The notes under the pieces: generated by a model
The model's database searches: none
What the model saw: only the letters and a program-made list of their open reading frames with translations
Told to the model about the DNA's origin: nothing
Source: Streptomyces mirabilis
GTDB taxonomy: Bacteria; Actinomycetota; Actinomycetes; Streptomycetales; Streptomycetaceae
DNA: 64,000 nt
Assembly: GCF_018310535.1 (NCBI RefSeq)
Contig: NZ_CP074102.1
Location: 5,642,001 to 5,706,000, forward strand
Reading direction: 5' to 3'
Program-made: the position numbers and the translations under genes
Shown here: piece by piece, positions 40,233 to 52,223 of the stretch
Layout: each line of letters opens with the position of its first letter
Numbering within the stretch: the stretch's first letter is position 1

Positions 40233-42803
40233 CGCCGCCGCCGCGTCCGCCGCCTGGGCCTTCAGCGCGCGCTCGACCCCGGAGCGCGACTCCGAGATCA
40301 GGCGCCGCAGGGCCGGGGTGGGCTCGGCCGAGGCCAGCCACGCGTCCGTCTTGGCGAGGGTCTCCTCGGAGACTTGGACGGACGGGTAGAGACCGACCAC
40401 GATCTGCTGGGCGATCTCGTGCGAACGGGCGTCCCAGATGTCCTTCACCACGGAGAAGTACTTGTCCGTGTACGGGGCGAGCAGTTCGCGCTGGTCGGTC
40501 TGCACGAAGCCGCCGATCACCGCTTCCTGCACGGCGTTCGGGAGCTTGTCGGACTCGACGACCGCAGACCAGGCCTCCGCCTTCGCCTCCTCGGTGGGAC
40601 GCGAGGCCCTGGCCGTCTCCGCGTGCCGCTCACCGGCCGCCGTCTTGTCGCGCTCCGCCTCGGCGCCGATCTCCGCCTCGTCGTAGCGCCCGACCGCCGC
40701 GAGCCGCTGGACGAACGCCCAGCGCAGTTCGGTGTCGACGGCGAGGCCCTCGATGGTCTCCCGGTCCTCCAGCAGGCCCTCCAGGAGGTCCAGCTGCTCC
40801 GGCGTACGGGCGGTCGCCGCGAAGGCACGTGCCCAGGCGAGCTGGTGGTCGCTGCCGGGCTCGGCGGCGCGCAGGTGCGCGAGCGTCGCGTCCGTCCAGT
40901 GGGTCAGCAGCGCCTCGCGGGCCGCCGGGTCGGCGTACAGCTCGATCGCCAGCTTCACCTGGCGCTGCAGCGACTGCACGACACCGATGTCGGACTCCTT
41001 GCCGATGCCCGACAGGACCAGGGACAGGTACTCGCGGGTGGCGAGCTCACCGTCGCGGGTCATGTCCCAGGCCGAGGCCCAGCACAGGGCACGGGGCAGG
41101 GACGACTCGAAGTCGCCGAGGTGCTCGGTGACGAAGGCGAGCGAGTCCTCGTCGAGGCGGACCTTGGCGTACGACAGGTCGTCGTCGTTGAGCAGGAAGA
41201 CCGCCGGGCGGCGCTTGCCGACCAGCTCCGGTACGGCCGTCAGCTCGCCGTCGACGTCCAGCTCGACGCGCTCGTCGCGCACCAGCCTGCCGCTGTCGTC
41301 GTCGAGGTTGTAGAGGCCGATGGCGATGCGGTGCGGGCGGAGGGTCGGCTCACCCTTGGCACCCTCCGGGAGCGCCGGAGCCTCCTGACGGATCGCGAAG
41401 GAGGTGATGGCCCCGTCCGCGTCGGTCTCGACCTCCGGCCGCAGGATGTTGATGCCGGCGGTCTGGAGCCACTTCTCCGACCAGGTCTTCAGGTCGCGCC
41501 CGGAGGTCTCCTCCAGGGCGCCCAGCAGATCGCTGAGGCGCGTGTTGCCGTAGGCGTGCCGCTTGAAGTACGCCTGCACGCCCTTGAAGAACTCGTCCAT
41601 GCCGACGTACGCGACGAGCTGCTTCAAGACGCTCGCCCCCTTCGCGTACGTGATGCCGTCGAAGTTGACGAGGACGTCGTCCAGGTCGTTGATCTCGGCC
41701 ATGATCGGGTGGGTGGAGGGCAGCTGGTCCTGCCGGTACGCCCACGTCTTCATGGAGTTGGCGAAGGTCGTCCAGGAGTGCGGCCAGCGCGACTGGGGGG
41801 CGTAGGCCTGGCAGGCCGCCTCGGCGTAGGTGGCGAACGACTCGTTCAGCCACAGGTCGTTCCACCACTCCATGGTGACCAGGTCGCCGAACCACATGTG
41901 GGCCAGCTCGTGCAGGATCGTGGCGGCCCGCACCTCGTACGCGGCGTCGGTCACCTTGGACCGGAACACGTACTGGTCGCGGATCGTCACCGCGCCCGCG
42001 TTCTCCATCGCACCGGCGTTGAACTCCGGCACGAAGAGCTGGTCGTACTTCTTGAACGGGTACGCGTAGTCGAACTTCTCCTGGAACCACTCGAAGCCCT
42101 GCCGGGTGACCTCGAAGATCGCGTCCGAGTCGAGGAACTCGGCGAGCGAGGGCCGACAGTAGATGCCCAGCGGCACGCTCTGTCCGTCCTTCTCGTACAC
42201 GCTGTGCACGGAGTGGTACGGCCCGACGATCAGCGCGGTGATGTACGTGGAGATCCGCGGCGTCGGCTCGAAGACCCAGGTGTCGTCCTTGGGCTCGGGC
42301 GTCGGGGAGTTGGAGATCACGGTCCAGCCGGAGGGCGCCTTCACGGTGAACTGGAAGGTGGCCTTCAGGTCGGGCTGCTCGAAGCTCGCGAACACCCGGC
42401 GCGCGTCCGGGACCTCGAACTGGGTGTAGAGGTAGGCCTGCTGGTCGACGGGGTCGACGAAGCGGTGCAGGCCCTCACCGGTGTTGGTGTACGCGCAGTC
42501 GGCCACGACGCGCAGGACGTTGCGGCCCTCCAGGAGCCCCGGAAGCGCGATCCGCGAGTCCTTGAAGACCTCGGCGGGCTCGAGAGGGTCCCCGTTCAGG
42601 GTCACCTCGTGAACGGCGGGAGCCACCAGGTCGATGAAGGTCTCCGAGCCGCTCTCCTCGACGTCGAAGCGCACCGTGGTAACGGACCGGTAGGTGCCGC
42701 CCTCCTGCGCGCCCGAGAGGTCGAGATCGATCTCGTACGAGTCAACGGTGAGCAGCTTCGCCCGCTGCTGCGCCTCTTCGCGGGTCAGGTTTGTGCCAGG
42801 CAC
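40224..42803 (-). CDS. pepN: Aminopeptidase N (M1 family), copy 1
   Basis: The 859-residue cytosolic zinc aminopeptidase removes N-terminal residues from peptides. Substrate motif GAMEN is at about 264-268. Zinc motif HELAH is at about 298-302, with the downstream ligand in WLNESFATY. The C-terminal ERAP1-like helical domain fills 500-859. Length and motifs are standard for actinobacterial PepN. A GTG start is used. A second paralogue lies at 57638-60226, about 15 kb away. Confidence 0.95.
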   Translation of the reverse strand: MPGTNLTREEAQQRAKLLTVDSYEIDLDLSGAQEGGTYRSVTTVRFDVEESGSETFIDLVAPAVHEVTLNGDPLEPAEVFKDSRIALPGLLEGRNVLRVVADCAYTNTGEGLHRFVDPVDQQAYLYTQFEVPDARRVFASFEQPDLKATFQFTVKAPSGWTVISNSPTPEPKDDTWVFEPTPRISTYITALIVGPYHSVHSVYEKDGQSVPLGIYCRPSLAEFLDSDAIFEVTRQGFEWFQEKFDYAYPFKKYDQLFVPEFNAGAMENAGAVTIRDQYVFRSKVTDAAYEVRAATILHELAHMWFGDLVTMEWWNDLWLNESFATYAEAACQAYAPQSRWPHSWTTFANSMKTWAYRQDQLPSTHPIMAEINDLDDVLVNFDGITYAKGASVLKQLVAYVGMDEFFKGVQAYFKRHAYGNTRLSDLLGALEETSGRDLKTWSEKWLQTAGINILRPEVETDADGAITSFAIRQEAPALPEGAKGEPTLRPHRIAIGLYNLDDDSGRLVRDERVELDVDGELTAVPELVGKRRPAVFLLNDDDLSYAKVRLDEDSLAFVTEHLGDFESSLPRALCWASAWDMTRDGELATREYLSLVLSGIGKESDIGVVQSLQRQVKLAIELYADPAAREALLTHWTDATLAHLRAAEPGSDHQLAWARAFAATARTPEQLDLLEGLLEDRETIEGLAVDTELRWAFVQRLAAVGRYDEAEIGAEAERDKTAAGERHAETARASRPTEEAKAEAWSAVVESDKLPNAVQEAVIGGFVQTDQRELLAPYTDKYFSVVKDIWDARSHEIAQQIVVGLYPSVQVSEETLAKTDAWLASAEPTPALRRLISESRSGVERALKAQAADAAAASA

Positions 42804-42914
42804 GCGGTCATCTCCTCGTTATGTGACGGTTGCGCCATCCTTCCATGGGACCTGCACGGATGCGATGTCCGTTTCCCGCCGGTGCCAGGCACACGCGGGC
42901 GCGAGCCTGGAGAC

Positions 42915-43460
42915 ATGACGACGCACACGACGACGCACACGACGGACGCGACGACGGACATGACGACATACGCGACGACATACGCGACGACGTACACGGC
43001 CCGTCCCATCGATCCGGTGGTCCTGAAGGATCTCCGCACAGCTGACGATGCGGACCGCCCGATGGTTCCCTTCGCGGACGAGGAGGGCGGTGCGCCGCTG
43101 CGCTGCTGTCTGCGGCGCAGCGAACCCGGCGAGCGGATCGCCCTCGTCTCCTACGCGCCGCTGCGCCGCTGGGCCGCCGGGACAGGCGTCGACCCGGGCG
43201 CGTACGACGAACAGGGCCCGGTCTTCGTCCACGCCGACGACTGCCCGGGCCCCGACCCGCGCGGCTACCCCTTCCCGGGCGCTCACCGCACGGTCCGCCG
43301 CTACTCCGCCGAGGGCCGCATCCTGGGCGGCCGTCTGGTCGAGAACCCCGACGCCTTCGACGAGGCCTTCGCGGAGGCCTTCGCCGACCCGGAGGTGGCG
43401 CTCGTCCACGTACGGGCCGTGGAGTACGGGTGCTTCCTCTACGAGGTGCGGCGGGCGTGA
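42915..43460 (+). CDS. DUF1203 family protein with Thr-rich N-terminal extension
   Basis: The 181-residue protein has a conserved core from about residue 30 (ARPIDPVVLKDLR ... PLRCCLRRSEPGERIALVSYAP ... ADDCPGPDPRGYPFPG ... VHVRAVEYGCFLYEV) matching DUF1203. Function unknown in any organism to my knowledge. The first 28 residues are Thr/His/Ala/Tyr runs from ACGAC/ACATACGCG micro-repeats, so the functional start could be further in. GGAG precedes ATG 42915. It is divergent from pepN copy 1. Confidence 0.82.
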   Translation: MTTHTTTHTTDATTDMTTYATTYATTYTARPIDPVVLKDLRTADDADRPMVPFADEEGGAPLRCCLRRSEPGERIALVSYAPLRRWAAGTGVDPGAYDEQGPVFVHADDCPGPDPRGYPFPGAHRTVRRYSAEGRILGGRLVENPDAFDEAFAEAFADPEVALVHVRAVEYGCFLYEVRRA

Positions 43461-43463
43461 GAA

Positions 43464-43491
43464 GGGGCGGTCACCGTGCGGTGACCGCCCC
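43464..43491. terminator. Hairpin terminator between DUF1203 gene and asd
   Basis: Perfect 12-bp stem GGGGCGGTCACC / GGTGACCGCCCC with a GTGC loop between convergent stops. Confidence 0.85.
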
Positions 43492-43512
43492 CCGGGGCAC
43501 GTGGTACGGCTG

Positions 43513-46084
<2,572 letters not shown>

Positions 46085-46086
46085 AA

Positions 46087-46121
46087 AAGGGCGGGCGCCC
46101 GTTCCCGGACGCCCGCCCCTT
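46087..46121. terminator. Hairpin terminator between convergent anti-sigma and protease genes
   Basis: Stem GGGCGGGCG / CGCCCGCCC with flanking AA/TT pairs, 12-base loop. Confidence 0.85.
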
Positions 46122-46135
46122 CACCGACGCAGGTG

Positions 46136-49100
46136 TTACGGCGTGACCTTCTCGATCTTCACGCTGCCGAGGCCGGCGGCCGTGCCGCGGGCGTTCACCA
46201 GCTGGACCTGGCCGAAGAACTCGCGTCCCTCGGGGGCCGGCGCGGCCGCGGTGACCTCGCCGGACACCGTCGCCGTACCGCCCGTGGCGAGCTTCACCGG
46301 CGCCGACTCGTCGACCTTGACCGAGCCGAGCGCGGAGGAGAAGAACACGTCACGGTAGTCGTACGCGGTCGAGCCCGACGGAACCGAGTAGCCCACGACC
46401 TCGATGGTGTACGTACCGGCGGCGGGGTTGGGGATGGAGACCGCTTCCTCCGAGTCGCCGTCCGCGGACTGCGCGACCTGCTTGCCGGTGGAGTCGTACA
46501 CCGTCAGGTCCAGGTCGGCGGCCGTGTCCGAGACATTGCCGATGGCGACGTCGAGCGACGCGGCGCCGGCCGGCACGTCGACCGTGCTGGTCTGGGTGGC
46601 GCCGCCCGCGATGGTCGGCCGGGCCGTCTTGGAGGAGCCGAGCGGGCCGCCCTTCAGGGTGCCGTCGAGCGCCGCGAAGCCGTTCGTCACCTTCCAGGAG
46701 GCGGTGACCGGCGTGCCGACCTTGGCCTCCGGGACCGTCACCACGGCCGGGTCGAAGGCCGCGCCGAGCACGGTGGCCTCCAGCTTGTACGGGTTGTCGA
46801 GCAGCGGCGAGGTACGGCGCGCCTCGACCTCGACCTCCCAGACACCGGACTGCGGGTCCGCGTACGAGCGCACGTCGGGCTTGCAGCCGTTGGTGTTCGG
46901 GTAGTTGCTGTAGCAGTACGGCGTGCCGGTGTCCTCGACCGGGACACCGTACGGGTGGATGGAGATGAACCGGGTCTGGCTCAGGTCCTTCAGCCCGCCG
47001 ATCGCGACCTCCAACGCCTTCGCGCCCTCGGGCACGGTCAGGAAGTACGACTGCGTGCTGTTGCGCTGCACCGAACTCGACGCGGAGTAGCTGTACTTGA
47101 GCGGCGTGGAGACCACGACCGTCGTCAGGATCTGCTTGTCGAGACCCTCGGTCCGCGGGTCGTCGACCTCGAGGATCGCGCTCTTGATGCCGGCCGAGGA
47201 GGCCTTCGCGGCGACCTTGACGGTGACCGGCTTGTTCAGTTCGAGCTTGACCTCGTCGGAGCCGACGATCCTGAAGGTGTCACCGGCGTTGTTCTCGAAG
47301 TGCAGCTCGTGGCGGATCGCCTTGTCCGGGCCGGACGTACGCGTGATGGTGATGTCGTACGACTTCTTCACGCCGACCTTGAGGCCGCCCTCGCGGTCGT
47401 AGAGGCCGGTGCCGAAGCCCGGGGTCTTCAGGGCGTAGTCGATCGCGGTGTCGACGGGGGCCTTGACGGTGTAGTCGTGGGCGGTCGCGCCGTCCTTGAT
47501 CGACTTCCACGCGTCCACGATGTTGATGAGGCCCGCGCCCTCCTCGTACGCCTGCACACCCTTGATGTGGTCGGCGGTCGAGGTGAGGGCCGTGCGCAGC
47601 TTGGCGGGCGTCAGGGCGATGCCCTTCTGCTTGGCGGCGCTCAGCAGCAGCGCGGACGCGCCTGCGGCCTGCGGGGAGGCCATCGAGGTGCCCTGGAGCA
47701 TCGAGTAACCGGCCGGCAGGGAGTAGCCGGCCTGGGCGACCGGGGAGCCCGGCAGCCAGGTCTGCGTGGTGTTGATCGCGGCGCCGGGCGCGGTCAGCGT
47801 CGGCGTGAAGCCGCCGTCCTCCCGCGGACCGCGCGAGGAGAACGGCATCATCGCGTACTTCTTCTCCACGACGGAGCCGTAGTTGGCGGCCCAGGTGTCC
47901 TTGGAGATGGATGCGCCGACCGAGATGACCTTGTCGGCCAGGCCGGGGTCGCCGATGGTGTTGGCGCCGGGGCCGGAGTTGCCCGCGGAGATCACCAGCT
48001 GGACACCGTAGGTGTCGATGAGACGCGTGTAGAGCTCGGAGCGCGCGTTGTTGCCGTCGTTCAGCGCGGGCAGGCCGCCGATCGACATGTTCACGATGTC
48101 GACGCCGTGGTTGACGACGAGGTCGATCATGCCCTCGGTGAGCGCGACGTTGGTGCAGCTCGGGCCGAACACGCAGGCGCGCGACGAGACGATCTTCGCG
48201 CCGGGGGCGGCGCCGTTCATCTTGCCGCCGAACAGGCCGTTCGCGGAGGTGATGCCGGCGACGTGCGTGCCGTGCTCGCTCGCGATCAGACCGATGTTGA
48301 CGAAGTCGGCCTTCTTGCCGACCCAGTCGCCCCCGTAGGGGTCCATCGGCACGTCCTTGCGGATCTGCACGACGAACGGCTGGCTCTCGACGACGTCGGT
48401 GGCCGGGTTGTCGGTCCCGAAGTGACCGATCTGGTAGCCGTCCTTGTACGGCTTCATCGCGGTGTCGTCGCTGAAGTCGTGGTTGTTGTTCACGTCGACG
48501 GTGACGGTGCCGGCCGCCGGGTCGTACAGGACGCCCCACGAGTCGGTGGTGTCGCCGTCACGGTTCACGTCGCCCGCGGCGTCGCCGCCCGCGGTCGCGG
48601 ACTCCCGGAACGTGCTGATCTCGTACGAGCCCGCCGGGGACGTCCAGGTCTGGCCGCCGTAGGTGAAGGTGGGCCCGGAGACCGCGCTGACCATGGGCCG
48701 CCAGCTCAGGTCGTTGTCGAGGATCGGGTCGGTCGAGGTGACCCAGTCGACGATCTTGCGCTCGCCGGTGGTGGTCTTCTGCAGCGCCGGGTGGCTCAGG
48801 TCCACACCGGAGTCGAGGATGCCGATGGTGATGCCCCGGCCGTCCGCCTTCGGGTTCTTCTTCACGAAGTCGACGGCGCCCGTCTCGAAGGACGGGTTGT
48901 ACGGGTTCTCGGCGGGGGTGTTCTTGTCGGGCGCGGCGTAGGTCTTCGTGGCCTTCGAAGAGGCGCCCTTGACCGTGTCGGCGCTCGGCGTCGGGTCGTC
49001 GAGCGCGATGTCCTGGCGCAGGTCGATGCCGTGCACCGAGGTCAGTTTGGTGGCGGCGGCGATGGCCGCGTCGGCCTTGGCGGTCGGGACGGTGGCCCGG

Positions 49101-49438
49101 ACGTAACCGAGCTTGTCGTACGTCTGGCCGACGGAGCCGCCCTTGACCGCGTCCATCTCCTGGGCCACCTGCTCGGTCTGCCCGGGAGCGGTGGCGATCA
49201 TCATCGTGACGTTCTTGGCGCCGTCGGCCTTGGCCTCGGCGAGGAGGTCCGCGTCGTCCGAACCGAGCTTGGCGCTCGCGGACTTGGTGCCCGGGTCGGG
49301 CGTGGCGGGTGCGTGGTCCGCGGAGAAGGCCATGGGTATCGGCCCGGCCGCGGAGAGCGCGGCCACCAGGCCTGCGGCCACGGCGATGCGGGCCACGCGT
49401 CTCGCGCCCGATATCGGTGCGCGCTGAGGATCGGTCAT
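46136..49438 (-). CDS. Large secreted subtilisin-family (S8) serine protease
   Basis: The 1,100-residue exoprotease has a signal peptide (basic GARRVARIAVAAGLVAALSAAG..., cleavage about 40), an inhibitor-like propeptide to about 180, and a catalytic domain with Asp in GILDSGVDLSHP (about 209), His in EHGTHVAGITS (about 390) and Ser in GTSMASPQAAG (about 583). A large insertion lies between Asp and His. The C-terminal 450 residues are beta-rich domains, probably PPC/fibronectin-like. ATG 49438 is chosen with AAGGG upstream. It degrades external protein; a membrane anchor is absent. Confidence 0.92.
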   Translation of the reverse strand: MTDPQRAPISGARRVARIAVAAGLVAALSAAGPIPMAFSADHAPATPDPGTKSASAKLGSDDADLLAEAKADGAKNVTMMIATAPGQTEQVAQEMDAVKGGSVGQTYDKLGYVRATVPTAKADAAIAAATKLTSVHGIDLRQDIALDDPTPSADTVKGASSKATKTYAAPDKNTPAENPYNPSFETGAVDFVKKNPKADGRGITIGILDSGVDLSHPALQKTTTGERKIVDWVTSTDPILDNDLSWRPMVSAVSGPTFTYGGQTWTSPAGSYEISTFRESATAGGDAAGDVNRDGDTTDSWGVLYDPAAGTVTVDVNNNHDFSDDTAMKPYKDGYQIGHFGTDNPATDVVESQPFVVQIRKDVPMDPYGGDWVGKKADFVNIGLIASEHGTHVAGITSANGLFGGKMNGAAPGAKIVSSRACVFGPSCTNVALTEGMIDLVVNHGVDIVNMSIGGLPALNDGNNARSELYTRLIDTYGVQLVISAGNSGPGANTIGDPGLADKVISVGASISKDTWAANYGSVVEKKYAMMPFSSRGPREDGGFTPTLTAPGAAINTTQTWLPGSPVAQAGYSLPAGYSMLQGTSMASPQAAGASALLLSAAKQKGIALTPAKLRTALTSTADHIKGVQAYEEGAGLINIVDAWKSIKDGATAHDYTVKAPVDTAIDYALKTPGFGTGLYDREGGLKVGVKKSYDITITRTSGPDKAIRHELHFENNAGDTFRIVGSDEVKLELNKPVTVKVAAKASSAGIKSAILEVDDPRTEGLDKQILTTVVVSTPLKYSYSASSSVQRNSTQSYFLTVPEGAKALEVAIGGLKDLSQTRFISIHPYGVPVEDTGTPYCYSNYPNTNGCKPDVRSYADPQSGVWEVEVEARRTSPLLDNPYKLEATVLGAAFDPAVVTVPEAKVGTPVTASWKVTNGFAALDGTLKGGPLGSSKTARPTIAGGATQTSTVDVPAGAASLDVAIGNVSDTAADLDLTVYDSTGKQVAQSADGDSEEAVSIPNPAAGTYTIEVVGYSVPSGSTAYDYRDVFFSSALGSVKVDESAPVKLATGGTATVSGEVTAAAPAPEGREFFGQVQLVNARGTAAGLGSVKIEKVTP

Positions 49439-49703
49439 CAGCATCCCTTGTAGGTAAAGGAACGAGCGTGGAGTGACCGGTCCCGACGTTCCCACGGGAC
49501 ACGATCACATCAGTCCGGTATGTGGACCCGGATGACCGCTCAGCTTTACCTAAGGGGCAGTTGTTTGGGGAGAGTTGACCGAGGCGGGATGGAACCATGG
49601 CGTAATTCCGCCATACGCCATGACGGTCAAAGTGCGGTATGACAGGACATCGACAAGGAAGGTCGGTCGATCCCCGGCCGCCCGTCGCCTGCTGCCCGGC
49701 CGC
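49439..49703. promoter_or_regulatory. Control region upstream of the S8 protease
   Basis: No gene seen. An inverted repeat ATGGCGTA ... TACGCCAT (49597-49604 with 49614-49621, 9-base spacer) lies about 160 bases before the protease start. A second pair, GGTAAAG near 49453 and CTTTACC near 49545, brackets the likely promoter. These are candidate operator sites for a regulator I cannot name. Confidence 0.45.
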
Positions 49704-50240
49704 TCAGGCCTCCCGTGTGCGCGCGTAGTGGCGGGACGCCTTCGCGCGGTTACCGCAGGCCGCCATCGAGCACCAGCGGCGGGTGCCGTTCCGCGAGGTG
49801 TCGAAGAAATGCAGGATGCAGGTGTCGTGGGCGCAGCGGCGGATGCGGTCGGGGGCGGTGGCGAGCAGACCGAGGTAGTCGCGGGCGGCGAGCCAGGCGG
49901 GCCCCCAGGACGGGTCGCCGAACTCCGCCTCCTCGCCGGGTCCCTGTCCGGTCAGCGTCACGCGGACGCGGCCGTGCGCGAGGACGGCGTCGATCCGGGC
50001 GGCGGCTTCCTCCAGCGTGCCGTCGACGGCCGAGCGCAGGGCGTCACGGGCCTCCCGTACGTGCAGCAGCACGGCCTCGTCGGCCGGGAAGTCCAGCCCG
50101 TTCGCCGCCAGCCACACCGCCAGGCCCTCGGTGTCCGTCAGCAGGTCCTGTGTCACTCCCTCGCGGTTCCAGCGGGTGTTGAGCAGGTCGAGCGAGACCG
50201 GCTCCCCGGTGAGCGGGCGGGGATCGGCGGTGGTGGGCAT
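49704..50240 (-). CDS. CGNR zinc-finger / ABATE-domain transcriptional regulator
   Basis: The 178-residue protein has an N-terminal ABATE-like helical domain (SLDLLNTRW...) for ligand sensing and a C-terminal CGNR zinc finger with four cysteines (RRCAHDTCILHFFD...RWCSMAACGNRAKASRHYAR) that binds DNA. It is divergent from a VOC-fold gene, a common actinobacterial pairing of regulator and glyoxalase-like target. Two CTAACC-based inverted sites lie between them. Confidence 0.9.
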   Translation of the reverse strand: MPTTADPRPLTGEPVSLDLLNTRWNREGVTQDLLTDTEGLAVWLAANGLDFPADEAVLLHVREARDALRSAVDGTLEEAAARIDAVLAHGRVRVTLTGQGPGEEAEFGDPSWGPAWLAARDYLGLLATAPDRIRRCAHDTCILHFFDTSRNGTRRWCSMAACGNRAKASRHYARTREA

Positions 50241-50257
50241 GAGGGGCTCCCTTCGGT

Positions 50258-50329
50258 GCTAACCGCTCAAGGGTAGGTCACTGGTTGACGCCCTTCACTC
50301 TAACCTTTAATGTCAATCACAAGGGTTAG
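50258..50329. promoter_or_regulatory. Candidate CGNR-regulator operators
   Basis: Site A is GCTAACC-N6-GGGTAGG (50258-50277). Site B is CTAACC-N18-GGTTAG (50300-50329). The shared CTAACC/GGTTAG half-site in a divergent regulator-target gap suggests binding by the CGNR protein. Confidence 0.5.
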
Positions 50330-50366
50330 CTCCTCTGTGGGGCGGCCAACGACAGACGGGACCGTC

Positions 50367-50819
50367 ATGACCTTGCGCACCGGCCACATCGGCCTGAACG
50401 TCACCGACCTCGACCGCTCGCTCGCCTTCTACCGCGACGTCCTCGGCTTCGGAGTGATCGCCGAGGGCAAGGAGGAGGAGCGGCGGTACGCGTTCCTCGG
50501 CTCGCTCGCCGGAGACGGCCGCCCGGTGCTCACCCTCTGGCAGCAGGCGCAGGGGTCGTACGACAAGGCCCGCGCCGGCCTGCACCACCTCGCCCTCGAA
50601 GTGGACTCGGTCGACCAGGTCAGGGAGTACGAGACGGCCCTGCGCGACTACGGCGTCGACTTCGCGTACGAGGGCGTGGTCGCCCACCGTGAGGGTTCGG
50701 TATCCGGCGGCATCTTCTTCCACGACCCCGACGGCACCCGCCTCGAGATCTACGCGCCGAGCGGGGCAAAGGGGGCCCCGGTGCCGTCCGCCACCGCCCC
50801 CACCTGCGGTTTCTTCTAG
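50367..50819 (+). CDS. VOC-superfamily (glyoxalase/dioxygenase-fold) protein
   Basis: The 150-residue protein has two beta-alpha-beta-beta-beta modules. The metal-ligand positions are His in RTGHIGLNVTDLDRSLAFYRDVLGF, His in LHHLALEVDS and Glu in DPDGTRLEIYAP. Likely a lyase, thiol transferase or dioxygenase for a small toxic molecule; sequence does not decide which. Probably controlled by the divergent CGNR regulator. ATG 50367 is chosen because the VOC domain begins at once. Confidence 0.85.
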   Translation: MTLRTGHIGLNVTDLDRSLAFYRDVLGFGVIAEGKEEERRYAFLGSLAGDGRPVLTLWQQAQGSYDKARAGLHHLALEVDSVDQVREYETALRDYGVDFAYEGVVAHREGSVSGGIFFHDPDGTRLEIYAPSGAKGAPVPSATAPTCGFF

Positions 50820-50843
50820 GAGCTGTGGAGAGCGGGGCGCGTC

Positions 50844-51725
50844 ATGACGTACCACTCAGGCTCACGGGCCGTACAGGACCGGGTGGGAGTGCGCGAGGCC
50901 GCCGACCATGTGGGGCGGTCCGTCGGACAGGGCATCCGTCCCGTGGCCGCCGCCTTCCTCGAGCTCCAGCCGATGCTGGTGCTGGGCGCGGCCGATCCGG
51001 CGGGCGGAGCGGTGTGGGCCTCGCTGCTCACCGGCGAGCCCGGGTTCGTGCGGGCCACGGGTGTCCGGCAGATCTCGGTCACGGGCGGCGGCCCGCGCGA
51101 GGGCGACCCACTGGCGCAGGCGCTCGTCACTCCGGGCACCTCCGTCGGCACGATCGCGCTCGACCCGCGCACCCGCCGCCGTATGCGACTCAACGGACGG
51201 GTCCGCCCGACCCCCCGCGGCTTCGCCGTCGAGGCCGACCAGGTCTTCTCCAACTGCCCGAAGTACCTGCAGAAGAGGGAGTCGTACGAGAAGGTCGAGC
51301 GTCCGCCCGGCACGCCCCGCCGGTCCGCCGGACTCACCCCCGGGCAGCGGCGGTTCGTCGAGTCCGCCGACACCTTCTTCCTGGCCACCGTCCACGCGCA
51401 CGGCGCCGACGCCAGCCACCGGGGCGGCAACCCCGGGTTCGTCCACGTCACTTCACCGAACCAACTGCACTGGCGCGACTACCCCGGCAACTCCATGTTC
51501 CTGACCCTCGGCAACCTGGAGACGGACCCGAGGGCGGGGCTGCTCTTCCTGGACTGGATGTCGGGGACGGTGCTGCAACTGACGGGAACGGCACGCACGG
51601 AGTACGCGGCCGACGGGGAGCGCACGGTCGGCTTCACCGTCACCGAGGTCGTGCAGACGCCTGCCGCCAGCCCGATCCGCTGGTCGCCGCCGGAGTACTC
51701 ACCGGCCAACCCGTCTCTGCCGTAG
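50844..51725 (+). CDS. Pyridoxamine 5'-phosphate oxidase-fold flavoprotein
   Basis: The 293-residue protein has a PNPOx-like split barrel in the second half (ADTFFLATVHAHGADASHRGGNPGFVHV ... MFLTLGNLETDPRAGLLFLDW) and a related N-terminal half. This matches the long actinobacterial 'PPOX family' proteins, probable F420- or FMN-dependent reductases. It follows the VOC gene by 24 bases on the same strand, suggesting one detoxification-like operon. Confidence 0.82.
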   Translation: MTYHSGSRAVQDRVGVREAADHVGRSVGQGIRPVAAAFLELQPMLVLGAADPAGGAVWASLLTGEPGFVRATGVRQISVTGGGPREGDPLAQALVTPGTSVGTIALDPRTRRRMRLNGRVRPTPRGFAVEADQVFSNCPKYLQKRESYEKVERPPGTPRRSAGLTPGQRRFVESADTFFLATVHAHGADASHRGGNPGFVHVTSPNQLHWRDYPGNSMFLTLGNLETDPRAGLLFLDWMSGTVLQLTGTARTEYAADGERTVGFTVTEVVQTPAASPIRWSPPEYSPANPSLP

Positions 51726-51761
51726 GCGACTTGCCGTGCCACCGTGCCGTAACGTCTGGGC

Positions 51762-52223
51762 ATGCCGAAGCAGTTGAGGGTGGCGGCCTACGCCGTATGC
51801 GTGCGGGACGGGCGGATGCTGCTGGCCCGCTGGGTCGCGGGTGACGGAAGCAGGCGGTGGACGCTGCCCGGCGGCGGCATGGACCACGGCGAGGACCCCT
51901 ACGACACCGTCATCCGCGAGGCCGAGGAGGAGACGGGCTACGCCGTCGAGCCCCTCGCGCTGCTCGGCGTCGACTCCGTACTGCGTTCGCACCCGCGCCG
52001 GCTCGGCTCGCCCAACGACTTCCACGCCCTGCGCATCGTCTACGAGGCCCGCGTCACCGGCGGCGAACTGCGCCACGAGACGAACGGCTCCACCGACATG
52101 GCGGCCTGGCACCCGCTCGACGAGGTACCCGCCCTCGACCGGGTCGCGCTGGTCGACGTGGGACTGCGGCTGTGGCGGGAACGACCGCCCCTCGGCCGCG
52201 TCGGCGAAGAGGCGGGGGAGTAG
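51762..52223 (+). CDS. NUDIX hydrolase
   Basis: The 153-residue protein has a complete Nudix box (GGGMDHGEDPYDTVIREAEEETGY, about residues 37-60) that hydrolyses nucleoside diphosphate derivatives with Mg2+. It starts 36 bases after the PPOX gene. Substrate unknown. A possible promoter-like TAACGT precedes it. Confidence 0.9.
   Translation: MPKQLRVAAYAVCVRDGRMLLARWVAGDGSRRWTLPGGGMDHGEDPYDTVIREAEEETGYAVEPLALLGVDSVLRSHPRRLGSPNDFHALRIVYEARVTGGELRHETNGSTDMAAWHPLDEVPALDRVALVDVGLRLWRERPPLGRVGEEAGE

Noticed and set aside
40086..43460. 1,124-codon plus-strand frame across pepN
   Set aside because: It is antisense to pepN and only its last ~180 codons (DUF1203) are protein-like.
46133..49453. 1,106-codon open frame on the plus strand opposite the S8 protease
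   Set aside because: Composition is dominated by Arg, Gly, Val, Asp and Leu with no domains; it is the antisense shadow of a GC-rich gene with clear subtilase motifs on the minus strand.
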